Shown: positions 10,403 to 18,954 of the stretch, in pieces
How the letters are laid out: each line of letters begins with the position of its first letter
How positions within the stretch are numbered: the stretch's first letter is position 1
Origin: Candidatus Litorirhabdus singularis
GTDB taxonomy: Bacteria > Pseudomonadota > Gammaproteobacteria > Pseudomonadales > Halieaceae
Assembly (NCBI RefSeq): GCF_026262625.1
Contig: NZ_SHNN01000001.1
Coordinates: 1-64,000, forward strand
Direction: 5' to 3'
Length of the DNA: 64,000 bases
Made by a program: the position numbers and the translations under genes
Notes under the pieces: generated by a model
What the model saw: only the letters and a program-made list of their open reading frames with translations
Told to the model about the DNA's origin: nothing
The model's database searches: none

Positions 10403-11908
10403 TCATGAATGCTGCTCCGCCGCAGCCACAGTCTGCCCTGCGCGTCGTCCAAAGAAGGTTGCGTCACCAACCGACATACCACTGGCATAGCCCTTGGCAG
10501 TGCGCGGCAGGCCTGCGGTGGTGCGACCCGCAGCATATAGGCCTGGAATGATATCGCCTTGCGCGGTCAACACTTCGCCGGACACTCTCGTCTCCAACCC
10601 ACCCAGAGTAAACATCAAATAACCCGGGTTCTCCCCCAGCGGGTACTTCACTTCTTGCGGGCAATAGCTGACCAGTGCGAACGGGCCTTTAGCAATCGGC
10701 TTCACCCAGTTGGATTCCTTCTGGAACAAAGGATCTTCACCCCGCGCCGCGTGCTCGTTGTAATAGGTTACGGTCGCCTGCAGCGAGCCTACTGGTAAAC
10801 CTGCTTCCGCCTCTACCTCGGCAATCGTATCGCCGGTGCCGGCAATCCGCAGCCGCTCCATATAATGCGACAGCTCGAAGTCTTCATTCTGCACCAGCAT
10901 GTAAATCTCATGATTATCCTGCAGCCCAGCGTAATGACCCAGCCGCGCCAGGTAGGTATCTTCATTGATAAACCGCTGACCGCGGCCATTGACCAGAATG
11001 CCATAAGTCAGCTTTGCCGGTGGATAGAAAGCAAAACTCAAAAAACATTCATTCATGTTAATCGCATTGGCACCAGCGGCGATCCCCATCTGGATTCCGT
11101 CACCCAGATCCCATTGGTTACCGTAAGGCTCGCCCAGACCGATCACATGCGGCGCATGCTTTTCAATCATCTGTCGATTCATCACAAAGCCACCGGCAGT
11201 TAGGATCACGCCGCGAGTCGCTTTAATATAACGCTCTTCGCCATCAATTTTTGCAGCGACTCCGCGCACCCTGCCCTCATCATCCTGCAGTAGTCCGACC
11301 ACGCGGGCGTCGGACTGAATGATGGCACCCGCTTCTTCCACATGACGCATCAGCGCCTGCATGAATATCCTGCCACCCTCATCACCTTCTTTTGAAGGCA
11401 CATGACCACGCGGAATCGGCGTCGCAATTTTGTTAAAAGGATGAGCGCGCTCGTTACCAGTAAACAGCAGCGACTCGTCAGTGAACGGCACTACGGTACG
11501 GTCCATGATCGCTTCGCGCTTGTAGGGAACGCCCAGTGATTCCGCCCAGTCAAAATGCGCTGCCGCACCTTCTACATACGTGCGAATCTTTTCCGCATCG
11601 CCGTGGGCACCAAAACACTCGGTGATATAGGCGAGCATGTTCTCAGTGGTGTCTTCCATACCCAACGCTTTGTGGATGGCTGTGCCGCCACTACCACCGA
11701 GGTACATTTCACAGCTCGACATCTGGGTAGCACCACCACCACCGCTGGCCCGCTCCAGCACCAACACATCCGCTCCGGCTCGCCTGGCTTCTAACGCCGC
11801 AGCAGCACCGGCACCGCCGTAGCCACAAATAACCACTTCGGTGCTGAGATAAAAGTCACTAATGGTTTCGTAACGCCGCAGCCACGGCCTGACGGTTGTT
11901 GGTGCCAT
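10403..11908 (-). CDS. FAD-dependent oxidoreductase of the fumarate reductase/3-ketosteroid dehydrogenase family
   Basis: A 501-residue protein with an N-terminal dinucleotide-binding fold (CGYGGAGAAAALEARRAG, about residues 28-45) ending in a Glu (VLVLE) suited to the FAD ribose. A C-terminal FAD-contact segment reads GLYAAGRTTAGLP. This is the FAD_binding_2 layout shared by fumarate reductase flavoproteins and 3-ketosteroid delta-1-dehydrogenases. No signal peptide or heme motif is seen, so it is probably cytosolic. The start ATG has AAGGG about 9 nt upstream. Its neighbours on the same strand (SnoaL-like protein and SDR) are typical companions in steroid, terpenoid or other alicyclic catabolism. 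The substrate cannot be named from sequence. Confidence 0.85.
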   Translation of the reverse strand: MAPTTVRPWLRRYETISDFYLSTEVVICGYGGAGAAAALEARRAGADVLVLERASGGGGATQMSSCEMYLGGSGGTAIHKALGMEDTTENMLAYITECFGAHGDAEKIRTYVEGAAAHFDWAESLGVPYKREAIMDRTVVPFTDESLLFTGNERAHPFNKIATPIPRGHVPSKEGDEGGRIFMQALMRHVEEAGAIIQSDARVVGLLQDDEGRVRGVAAKIDGEERYIKATRGVILTAGGFVMNRQMIEKHAPHVIGLGEPYGNQWDLGDGIQMGIAAGANAINMNECFLSFAFYPPAKLTYGILVNGRGQRFINEDTYLARLGHYAGLQDNHEIYMLVQNEDFELSHYMERLRIAGTGDTIAEVEAEAGLPVGSLQATVTYYNEHAARGEDPLFQKESNWVKPIAKGPFALVSYCPQEVKYPLGENPGYLMFTLGGLETRVSGEVLTAQGDIIPGLYAAGRTTAGLPRTAKGYASGMSVGDATFFGRRAGQTVAAAEQHS

Positions 11909-11977
11909 AGTCGTTTACCCTTTTATTGTCGTTACTGTATCAGTCGACGCAAAGCTGACGCAGAGCCTGCGCAGCTG

Positions 11978-12619
11978 TTAGCGCACTCGTATTTTGGGTT
12001 CCGGTTGCCCACGCCGCATGCGCGACAGAAACTCATTCAACGGCGCCGGCTCTGCGACCTCAGGTTCGCCATCACCCGGCGCAGTCGCCCAAAACTCTTT
12101 CCAGCTGGGCCACAAGTCGTGAAAAGCGCCCGCATAGCTCTCGCGATCCGGCCAGCGCATTTTGTCTTCGCCCACCGGCGGCTTATTCAGGTCTGTGGCG
12201 TACCAGTAGCAAGGCAAGCGCCTGCGAAAAAACCAACGCCCGTCTACACGCTCATAATCGTCCCAGTACAGCATCTGCATAATCACCCACTCGGTGCTGC
12301 CATCGGCACAGGGGGTTTCATGTTCATTTTTGGAATACAGCACGCCATGGGCATGATCGGGATCATCAAACTCAATGATATGGTTGCCCACGTGATGAGA
12401 AGTCCCGGTGAACTGCAGACGCAAAGTATCATCCAGCCAGTGCTTCAAATGCGCCCGCCCGACATGCTCGCGACTGACACGAATATCAGCGGCAAACAGG
12501 CCAACGTGAGCATCCAGATCGCGCATATCCAGAGACAGGGAATACTTGGCAACCAGTTGGCGAATCTCATCCAGCGACTCGAGCCGGTCTATGCGCGCCA
12601 GTAAGGGTTCATCTGACAT
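11978..12619 (-). CDS. SnoaL-like (NTF2-fold) protein
   Basis: A 213-residue protein with the pattern of SnoaL-like NTF2-fold proteins: an N-terminal helix region (LARIDRLESLDEIRQLVAKY), then a sheet-rich part containing FAADIRVSREHVGRAHLKHWL and a GTSHHVGNHIIEF stretch. Such proteins serve as small isomerases, dehydratases or accessory factors in degradative operons. Two ATGs sit side by side at 12622 and 12619, the first overlapping the stop of the upstream SDR. GGAGGAG lies 2 nt from the first and about 5 nt from the second, so 12619 is preferred. Translational coupling with the SDR is likely. The C-terminal third is Pro- and Glu-rich and not recognised. Confidence 0.78.
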   Translation of the reverse strand: MSDEPLLARIDRLESLDEIRQLVAKYSLSLDMRDLDAHVGLFAADIRVSREHVGRAHLKHWLDDTLRLQFTGTSHHVGNHIIEFDDPDHAHGVLYSKNEHETPCADGSTEWVIMQMLYWDDYERVDGRWFFRRRLPCYWYATDLNKPPVGEDKMRWPDRESYAGAFHDLWPSWKEFWATAPGDGEPEVAEPAPLNEFLSRMRRGQPEPKIRVR

Positions 12620-12621
12620 CA

Positions 12622-13404
12622 TTACTCCTCCCAATCCGCGGTGCCAGCATTGAGCTCCACCGCACGGCCACCGTCAACATTCAGTTCCACGCCGGTAATA
12701 TAGGACGCTTCATCACTGGCCAAAAACAGTATCGCATTGGCCGCTTCAGCGGGTTCTCCAATGCGGCCCAGAGGCACTGAGCGCCCCGTGGCTTCCTGCC
12801 CCGCCGCATCCGGAATAGCTGTGGTCGTAGCGGGCGTCAGCATAATACCAATCACTATGGCATTAACTCTCACCCCCTCGTGAGCCCACTCGATGGCCGC
12901 GTTGCGGGTCAGACTTTGCAGGGCCGCCTTGGCCGCGCTGTAACCGGCGACGCCGGGAGTGGCCAGGTCGGCGCAGACTGAAGAAACATTAACAACTGCA
13001 CCGCCATTGGCGGCCAGTTGTGCATGACACTCGCGCATCAGCAGCATGGGCGCATCCACCGCGATGGCGAAACTTTGGCGCCAACTGGCCAGGTCGTGAT
13101 CCGCCAGCATGCCTGGCACCAAGGCGTTGGCGTTATTAACCAGAATATCGAGCCGCCCAAAGGTCTTTACGGTGCTCGCCACCAATTCTTTGACAGCGGG
13201 CTCATCGGTGACGTCCAGACATACCGCTAACGCCTGCCCACCTGATTCCTCAATTTCATTAACAATGGCGGCCATTAATTGCTCGCTGCGAGCACACAGC
13301 ACAACCGCACAGCCTTCCGCCGCAAACCGCCGCGCGGTGGCCTCTCCAACACCGGAGCTGGCACCGGTAATAATGGCTACTTTGCCCTGTAATCTTTCCG
13401 CCAT
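12622..13404 (-). CDS. Short-chain dehydrogenase/reductase (SDR)
   Basis: A 260-residue classical SDR. The cofactor motif TGASSGVG lies near the N-terminus, followed by NNA (LVNNANALV), a catalytic Ser in VNVSSVCA, and the YxxxK pair in GYSAAKAAL. The C-terminal GVELNVDGG is also typical. The start at 13404 (MAERLQG) is preferred over the upstream GTG because GGGGAG lies 8 nt upstream of this ATG. It reduces or oxidises a hydroxyl/keto group with NAD(P)(H); the substrate is unknown. It sits between a HAD hydrolase and the SnoaL-like/flavoprotein pair on one strand, so a shared catabolic transcript is likely. Confidence 0.9.
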   Translation of the reverse strand: MAERLQGKVAIITGASSGVGEATARRFAAEGCAVVLCARSEQLMAAIVNEIEESGGQALAVCLDVTDEPAVKELVASTVKTFGRLDILVNNANALVPGMLADHDLASWRQSFAIAVDAPMLLMRECHAQLAANGGAVVNVSSVCADLATPGVAGYSAAKAALQSLTRNAAIEWAHEGVRVNAIVIGIMLTPATTTAIPDAAGQEATGRSVPLGRIGEPAEAANAILFLASDEASYITGVELNVDGGRAVELNAGTADWEE

Positions 13405-13540
13405 GACGTGCACTCCCCAACAAAGCCAACACTATAGCCAATAGTGACGGTCGACTACACCGCAGACGGGAGGCAGCAGCAAGGATTCAGGGCGTGGTGG
13501 ACGCATTTAAACCAGTGCACCCGGAACTGCGCGCTAGGCG

Positions 13541-14188
13541 TCAGATAACGTTGTCCAACTGCAAGTGCTGGTCGATCTCAGCCAGCACTCTGGCGCTATC
13601 TTCGTCAACCAGGATGGCGTTAAATCCCAGCGCCTGAGCCGCCGCAACATTGGCTGGATGATCATCCAGAAACAGGCTCTGCCGGGCAGAGACATCACCC
13701 ATGCGCTGCAAGGCCAACTCAAAGATTGCAGGGTTGGGTTTGCGCACGCCCTCAAAGCTTGAGTCAATCACCTGCTCAAACAACTCATCGACAGGGAACA
13801 GGCTACGCCAGCCATCGCTGAACTCACGCACATTATTGGTGATAATCGCCAGACCGAAGTCCCGCTGCTGCAACTGCACTACTTTGTCCACCAGCTCAGT
13901 GCGCAGGCCGCCGTCCCGCGGCAAGCTGCCAAACACTTCATACAGATCAACCTCAAACCCCTGCAGCTGGCCTAACGCAATAATCTCCTCTCGGCAGGAT
14001 TCCAGGCTCATTTCGCCGCGCTCCAGTCGATGCCAGGGATGATCACCATCGATGTGATAGGAGCCAAACATGATCTCGGCGAACTGGCCGGGAGCCGCAC
14101 CGCGCTGAATACCAAAATCGTCCACCACAGAAAATGGCGAGAAAGTGAACACGCCACCAAAATCAAAAAATACGGTTTGTATCGTCAT
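13541..14188 (-). CDS. HAD-superfamily hydrolase (epoxide-hydrolase-N/YihX-like)
   Basis: A 215-residue HAD-IA-type protein. Motif I reads VFFDFGGVF, keeping the nucleophile Asp9, but the usual second Asp two residues later is Gly, as in the FDFGGV subgroup. Downstream are KPNPAIFELAL (motif III Lys region) and FLDDHPANVAAAQALGF (motif IV). The family includes sugar phosphatases and phosphatase domains of soluble epoxide hydrolases. Its ATG overlaps the stop of the Nudix gene (ATGA), so the two are translationally coupled. The substrate is unknown. Confidence 0.85.
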   Translation of the reverse strand: MTIQTVFFDFGGVFTFSPFSVVDDFGIQRGAAPGQFAEIMFGSYHIDGDHPWHRLERGEMSLESCREEIIALGQLQGFEVDLYEVFGSLPRDGGLRTELVDKVVQLQQRDFGLAIITNNVREFSDGWRSLFPVDELFEQVIDSSFEGVRKPNPAIFELALQRMGDVSARQSLFLDDHPANVAAAQALGFNAILVDEDSARVLAEIDQHLQLDNVI

Positions 14189-14865
14189 AGTTCTCGCACG
14201 TAGTCCAGTTGTCCGTCACTCATAATACAACGATGGCGGGGTCCGGCCAGCGCCGGATCAGCATCTGCATAACCCGTATCGCCCTGATACAGGAAGTGGA
14301 AGGCGCCATCGAGTTCAGTGATACAGGGTTCATAGACCCAGGGCTCCTGCGCCGAGAGCGACTCAGTCAATGTCTGACACTCCGCATAGGGCAGCAATTC
14401 CAAAAGGGTGACATAGGTCGGCGGCATCAACCGCAGCTCCCCAGATCGAAGTTCGCTAATAGCGTCCTGCGGCCGCACCCAGCGATGGTGGGATATCTCC
14501 CCGCCATCGACAAGCACATCCTGATTATCATTGAGCACCGCTGCAAAGAACCAGGTCGCAAAGCGCTTCTTCGCCTGCTCTGGTGTGGTCCAGTGCGAGA
14601 GATAGAAAAGCTGCTCGGGGGCGACGATTAAACCCGCCTCCTCCTCAGTTTCACGAATAGCGGCATTCAGCGCAGCCTGATCGCTATCCGCGCCATCTTC
14701 ACGGTCCACGGGATCTACTCGGCCGCCGGGGAAAACCCACATGCCGCCCATATGCTGTACTTGCTCGCTGCGGCAAACCATCAGCACCTCTACACCATCA
14801 TCGCCATCGCGAACCAGTATCACGGTTGCTGCCGGGTGCGCAGTCGTGGGAGTCTGCTCCAGCAT
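14185..14865 (-). CDS. Nudix hydrolase
   Basis: A 226-residue protein with a Nudix box: GGMWVFPGGRVDP, then RETEEEAGL after an acidic insertion, so the RExxEExG core is intact. It should hydrolyse a nucleoside diphosphate linked to another group X, with divalent metal. The ATG at 14865 (MLEQTPTT) is chosen; a longer frame would overlap the upstream regulator gene heavily, whereas this start leaves a 4-nt gap. A second Nudix of the same architecture lies at 36366-37091. The pair resembles NUDT19/acyl-CoA-diphosphatase-like proteins in the WVFPGGRxDPxD region, which would fit the lipid theme but is uncertain. Confidence 0.88.
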   Translation of the reverse strand: MLEQTPTTAHPAATVILVRDGDDGVEVLMVCRSEQVQHMGGMWVFPGGRVDPVDREDGADSDQAALNAAIRETEEEAGLIVAPEQLFYLSHWTTPEQAKKRFATWFFAAVLNDNQDVLVDGGEISHHRWVRPQDAISELRSGELRLMPPTYVTLLELLPYAECQTLTESLSAQEPWVYEPCITELDGAFHFLYQGDTGYADADPALAGPRHRCIMSDGQLDYVREL

Positions 14866-14869
14866 AAGG

Positions 14870-15394
14870 TTACGACCCCTGACTTTGCATGGCATCGGGC
14901 TCCGAGATGGGAAGCGGCCATTCAGTGACCCGGCGCTCGCCATCAGGGCCGATGGCGGTGATAAACAAGTCTTGCATTTTCACAGCCCGACCGTCTGCGG
15001 AGCGCAGCTCAAGTGGCGCAACCTCCTCACCGGTTTCACGATCGCGCACTACAATAAAGCGTTGCTCAGGTGTGCACTGCCACTCCTCACTCCACTGCAT
15101 CATGGCTATCATAACCGGCATTAAGGCCTCACCCTTGGCGGTCAACTGATAAGCACAGCGCTTGCCACCCTCGCGCAGCGGAATACGCTCTATCACCCCC
15201 GCATCGGTCAGGGTACGCAACCTTTCTGTGAGGATATTGCGGGATATGCCAAGACCATCACGCAACTGCTCAAAGCGGCGCACGCCACCCCCGAAAAAAA
15301 AGTCGCGCACAATCAGCATACTCCACCACTCACCAATTACATCTAACGCCTGCGCAAGCGTGCAGTGCATATCACCGAATGATTTTTTCACCAT
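14870..15394 (-). CDS. HxlR-family winged-helix transcriptional regulator
   Basis: A 174-residue HxlR-type regulator. The family signature is clear: a conserved Cys in MHCTLAQALDVIGEWW, then FEQLRDGLGISRNILTERLRTL (recognition helix region) and a wing containing KRCAYQLTAKGEAL. The ATG at 15394 is chosen because MVKKSFGDMHC aligns with the usual family N-terminus; a GTG start at 15469 would add 25 residues without family support. It is followed 4 nt later by the Nudix gene. The intergenic region towards the divergent gene at 15557 has repeated CATTAAGRGAC sites that could be its operator. The C-terminal extension past the winged helix is unassigned. Confidence 0.88.
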   Translation of the reverse strand: MVKKSFGDMHCTLAQALDVIGEWWSMLIVRDFFFGGGVRRFEQLRDGLGISRNILTERLRTLTDAGVIERIPLREGGKRCAYQLTAKGEALMPVMIAMMQWSEEWQCTPEQRFIVVRDRETGEEVAPLELRSADGRAVKMQDLFITAIGPDGERRVTEWPLPISEPDAMQSQGS

Positions 15395-15477
15395 AATTCT
15401 GAAATCCGCATTGAAGGTTCTGTTAGCCCTGTTATTCAGGTCACGATACCGGAATTTCCAGCTCAACACAAAATTAG

Positions 15478-15530
15478 TTGCATTAAGGGACTTTTAAGTA
15501 TTATAGTTTCATTAAGAGACTAGTTCTCTT
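15478..15530 (+). promoter_or_regulatory. Candidate promoter with direct repeats and an inverted repeat between divergent genes
   Basis: Two near-identical 11-mers, CATTAAGGGAC (15481-15491) and CATTAAGAGAC (15510-15520), are spaced 29 bp start to start. The second overlaps an inverted repeat AAGAGA-N5-TCTCTT (15514-15530). A possible promoter for the plus-strand gene, TTGCAT (15478) with TATAGT (15502) 18 bp away, lies between and over the repeats. Binding by the adjacent HxlR-type regulator is inference. Confidence 0.45.
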
Positions 15531-15556
15531 ATAAAACTTTTATTGGGAGATTCATC

Positions 15557-15886
15557 ATGAAAACACTTATAGCCTTACCGTTAATTATTGCGGCACACAG
15601 CGCAACCGCCGGAATCGTGCCGGACGCCAATGCCTTCGCCGCTTGCGAAGCACGTTTCGAGCGTGTCAACCGCGATCAAGAACTGGGACTGGAGCGAGCC
15701 GCGACGCATCGCGCGCCTGGTGAGTCCAGCAACAGCTATCGCTACTACTTCAATGCTTACAGTGGGGAAGATAACTGGCGGGTTGAGTGCCATGCCAGTC
15801 GTGTCGGGAAAATCCGTGAGTTTGCGGTTGAGCCGGGCTCATGGGTATTCGAAGCCTCGCTCAGCGAGAGTGTCGCGGGTTATTAG
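15557..15886 (+). CDS. Small exported protein of unknown function
   Basis: A 109-residue protein. The first 18 residues (MKTLIALPLIIAAHSATA) form a Sec signal peptide with a likely cleavage after Ala-Thr-Ala, leaving a mature protein of about 90 residues with two Cys residues that could form a disulphide. GGGAG sits 8 nt before the ATG. I do not recognise the family. It is divergent from an HxlR regulator and may be under its control. A strong hairpin follows the stop. Confidence 0.75.
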   Translation: MKTLIALPLIIAAHSATAGIVPDANAFAACEARFERVNRDQELGLERAATHRAPGESSNSYRYYFNAYSGEDNWRVECHASRVGKIREFAVEPGSWVFEASLSESVAGY

Positions 15887-15919
15887 TGCGCTAACGCAGC
15901 CTACTTCAACACTACTGAC

Positions 15920-15947
15920 CACCATTGCCCGGAGACGGGCAATGGTG
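15920..15947. terminator. Bidirectional hairpin between convergent genes
   Basis: A perfect 12-bp stem (CACCATTGCCCG paired with CGGGCAATGGTG) closes a GAGA tetraloop. It lies between the 3' ends of the small exported protein gene and the MaoC gene. No clear U-tract follows, so intrinsic termination is likely but not certain. Confidence 0.65.
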
Positions 15948-15993
15948 CTTTGGTGACTGTCACGGCGTAAATGCAGCCTATAAGATTTGCGAA

Positions 15994-16452
15994 TCAGGCC
16001 GGGAAAAACCGACTGATAGTATCAATGACGCAGGCGGGGCGCTCACTAGCTTCTATCTCCACGGTAATTCTGACCACCACTTGCACGCCCCCTTTAACTG
16101 CCTCAGCACTGAGCACCTCACCGCCTCCACGCACGCGACTGCCAACCGGCACCGGCGCCGGAAAGCGCACCTTCTCGCAGCCGTAATTCACGCCCATGGA
16201 GACATTGTGCACTTCCATAATCTGCGGCAAGAACAAGTTGGCCAGAGACAGGGTCAGATACCCATGAGCAATGGTGGCGCCGAAGGGGCCATCCTTGGCT
16301 TTTTCGGGATCAACATGAATCCACTGGTGATCGCCGGTAGCTTCGGCAAACTGGTCGATACGCTGCTGTTCTATCTGCAACCAGTCGCTATAACCCAAGT
16401 GCTGTCCGACCGCGCTTAGCAGGTCATCTGGCTTGTCAAACACTGTAGTCAT
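15994..16452 (-). CDS. MaoC-family (R)-enoyl-CoA hydratase-like protein
   Basis: A 152-residue single hot-dog-fold protein with the hydratase motif, FAEATGDHQWIHVDPEKA followed by GPFGATIAHG, in which the Asp/His pair of the ATGDxxxxH pattern is the catalytic dyad. The length is normal for MaoC/PhaJ-like proteins. The expected reaction is hydration of trans-2-enoyl-CoA to (R)-3-hydroxyacyl-CoA, or a related reaction. It stands alone, divergent from the MscS/WS-DGAT operon and convergent with a small exported protein. Confidence 0.9.
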   Translation of the reverse strand: MTTVFDKPDDLLSAVGQHLGYSDWLQIEQQRIDQFAEATGDHQWIHVDPEKAKDGPFGATIAHGYLTLSLANLFLPQIMEVHNVSMGVNYGCEKVRFPAPVPVGSRVRGGGEVLSAEAVKGGVQVVVRITVEIEASERPACVIDTISRFFPA

Positions 16453-16617
16453 CGCATTTTCCTGTTACGAAGTATTTTGATGGCACATACTAACTGACGA
16501 CTGAGCTCGTTGCATCAATCTAGTCATAGATAACCTTCGCTCTGACTGGCTGACATTGGGTTCAAAAGGCATTATCCTGACCAAAAACAACAACAAAAAT
16601 ATTAAAGGAAGACCTCC

Positions 16618-17436
16618 ATGCTAGAAAATCTTGATATCCCTGCACTCGTTAACACCTACGTAGTGCCCTACGCGATTAACATCGTGATGGCAGTGGCCAT
16701 TTACTACGTTGGTAAGATTGTCGTCGGCATCGTCATTGGTGTGGTCGGCAAATTGCTGAACCGCGCTGAGATGGAGCCCATGCTGGTAACATTTGTGAGC
16801 AATCTTCTGCGCTGGATTTTGCTGCTATTCGTCATCATTGCTGCCCTCGGTCAACTCGGAATCGAAACCACTTCACTGGTTGCACTGCTAGGCGCCGCCG
16901 GACTGGCCATCGGCCTGTCTCTGCAGGGCTCGTTGCAGAACTTTGCTTCCGGTGTAATGCTGATGGTATTCCGCCCCTTCAAGAGTGGTGACTTTGTTGA
17001 AGCTGCTGGCACCTCTGGCATCATCGAAGCCATAGGTATTTTCACAACCACCATGCGTACCGGCGATAACAAAGAAGTCATTATCCCGAACGGCGGCATT
17101 TACGGCGGCAACATCATCAACTACTCGGCCCGCGACACCCGTCGTGTCGACATGGTGTTCGGCTGCTCCTATGACGCCGATGTGCGTGAAGTCAAAGCCC
17201 TGCTGGAGAAAATTCTCAGTGAGGATGACCGCATTCTTGCCGATCCAGCGTATACCGTTGCCGTGGGTGAACTGGCTGATTCCAGTGTCAACTTCATAAC
17301 CCGCCCCTGGGTTAACTCGGCCGACTACTGGGCCGTACTGTGGGACACCACTGAGCGAGTCAAAATTGAATTTGACGCAGCTAACATTGGCATTCCGTTC
17401 CCGCAGATGGATGTACATATAGAAAAAGACGACTGA
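16618..17436 (+). CDS. MscS-family small-conductance mechanosensitive channel
   Basis: A 272-residue inner-membrane channel of E. coli MscS size. It has three N-terminal membrane segments; the pore helix is glycine/alanine rich (ALLGAAGLAIGLSLQGSLQNFASG), as in MscS TM3. This is followed by the beta domain (RPFKSGDFVE, NKEVIIPNGGIYGGNIINYS) and an alpha-beta cytoplasmic vestibule. It opens under membrane tension to release solutes after hypo-osmotic shock. AAGGAAG lies upstream of the ATG. The stop is followed after one base by the start of the WS/DGAT gene, so the two are probably co-transcribed. Confidence 0.95.
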   Translation: MLENLDIPALVNTYVVPYAINIVMAVAIYYVGKIVVGIVIGVVGKLLNRAEMEPMLVTFVSNLLRWILLLFVIIAALGQLGIETTSLVALLGAAGLAIGLSLQGSLQNFASGVMLMVFRPFKSGDFVEAAGTSGIIEAIGIFTTTMRTGDNKEVIIPNGGIYGGNIINYSARDTRRVDMVFGCSYDADVREVKALLEKILSEDDRILADPAYTVAVGELADSSVNFITRPWVNSADYWAVLWDTTERVKIEFDAANIGIPFPQMDVHIEKDD

Positions 17437-17437
17437 T

Positions 17438-18862
17438 ATGGAGCAGCTCAGCGGTCAGGACGCCATGTTCCTGCATGCAGAGCTGGACGGACTCCCCCAG
17501 CATATTGGGGGCGTCAGTATCTACGACCAATCCACCGCGCCGGACGGCGTGGTGCGATTCAAACAAATTCTGGCTTTACTGGAATCACGCCTGCCCCTTT
17601 CTCCAATCTTCCGCCGCAAGTTGCAGACCGTACCTATGGGTCTGGATCGGCCCTATTGGATCGACGACCCCAATTTTAACCTCGAATATCATGTACGCCA
17701 CATCGCCCTGCCCAAACCAGGCGACTGGCGACAGCTATGCATTCTAGTGTCGCGACTGCATTCGCAACCCCTGCCACGTGACCGCCCGCTATGGGAAATG
17801 TACGTCATAGAAGGTCTTAAAAACGTTGAAGGCTTGCCGCATAACTGCTTCGCCCTTTTAATAAAGGTGCATCACGCGGCCATGGACGGTGCCACCGGCG
17901 CGCAGTTCATGAACGTCATTCACGACCTGGACCCGAAACCCAAAGAATACGCAGTGCCGGCTACCCACTGGACTGGCGAAAAAATCAGCCAGCGGGAACT
18001 GCTCACGCGCGCTTATATTAACGCCTGGCGCAAACCGGCAGAAACCTGGAAGTTGGCCAAGAGCATTATCCCCGCCGTGCGACGCATTCAAGCGGGCAAG
18101 GAGAATCAGGATTTCGAGGCGCTTGACCACAAACAAGTCACTCGCTTTCAGGGCAAAATTTCCCGCCACCGTGTGGTTGAAGCGCGCAAGTTCGACTTCG
18201 AGAAAATTCGCGCCATCAAGAACTCAGAACCAGGCGCCACTGTGAATGACGTAATGCTGACCATTGTCGCCGGGGCACTGCGCCGCTACCTGCAGGATAA
18301 GGACGAGCTCCCCGATGAGACCTTAGTCACCGGTTGCCCTATTGACGTGCGCAGCGATGACGAACGCGCCGACGGCGGCAATATGGTGGGCTTTATGAAT
18401 GTAGCTTTACATACCGAGATAGCGGACCCACTTGAGCGCCTGATTGCAGTGCACAAAGCTACCAAGGGTTCCAAGGCCTATGCTCAGGCGCTGGGGCCAC
18501 GAATTGCGATGGATATTACTGATGTGGTGCCGGGCAATGTGCTCTCCGTAGCCCTGCGCGCAGCCTCAGCCACCGGCGTGGCAGAAGCCACTGTCATTCA
18601 AAATACCATTGTCACCAACGTTCCGGGAGCCCCGTTCCAGCTGTTTTTATGCGGCGCCGAATTGGTCGACTCGATCAGCCTGGGACCGCTGCTGCCCAAT
18701 GTTGGGCTGTTCCACATTGTGTACAGCGCGGTGCAGAACAAACAGGGTACGATTACGCTGTCCTTTACCGCTTGCCGCAAGATGCTTCCAGACCCGGCCT
18801 TCTACGCCGACTGCCTGCAGCAATCTTACGACGAGCTGTGCCAGGCTACACTCGGCCACTGA
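17438..18862 (+). CDS. Wax ester synthase/diacylglycerol acyltransferase (WS/DGAT)
   Basis: A 474-residue acyltransferase with the catalytic HHxxxDG motif at 145-151 (HHAAMDG). The N-terminal LSGQDAMFLHAE and the later PLWEMYVIEGL are WS/DGAT landmarks. The length matches the bifunctional AtfA type. It transfers acyl groups from acyl-CoA to fatty alcohols (wax esters) or diacylglycerol, at the membrane or lipid-body surface. The gene starts one base after the MscS stop. It could consume fatty alcohol derived from the aldehyde that the LuxC/LuxE pair at 54-57 kb may make; that link is inference. Confidence 0.93.
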   Translation: MEQLSGQDAMFLHAELDGLPQHIGGVSIYDQSTAPDGVVRFKQILALLESRLPLSPIFRRKLQTVPMGLDRPYWIDDPNFNLEYHVRHIALPKPGDWRQLCILVSRLHSQPLPRDRPLWEMYVIEGLKNVEGLPHNCFALLIKVHHAAMDGATGAQFMNVIHDLDPKPKEYAVPATHWTGEKISQRELLTRAYINAWRKPAETWKLAKSIIPAVRRIQAGKENQDFEALDHKQVTRFQGKISRHRVVEARKFDFEKIRAIKNSEPGATVNDVMLTIVAGALRRYLQDKDELPDETLVTGCPIDVRSDDERADGGNMVGFMNVALHTEIADPLERLIAVHKATKGSKAYAQALGPRIAMDITDVVPGNVLSVALRAASATGVAEATVIQNTIVTNVPGAPFQLFLCGAELVDSISLGPLLPNVGLFHIVYSAVQNKQGTITLSFTACRKMLPDPAFYADCLQQSYDELCQATLGH

Positions 18863-18954
18863 GCTTTTATTGCAACGCACGGGGACTGGCGCCAACCGCC
18901 TGATCCCAGCTAATATCACCCCCCCTATCTGATTCCTATAATGACGAGGACACT

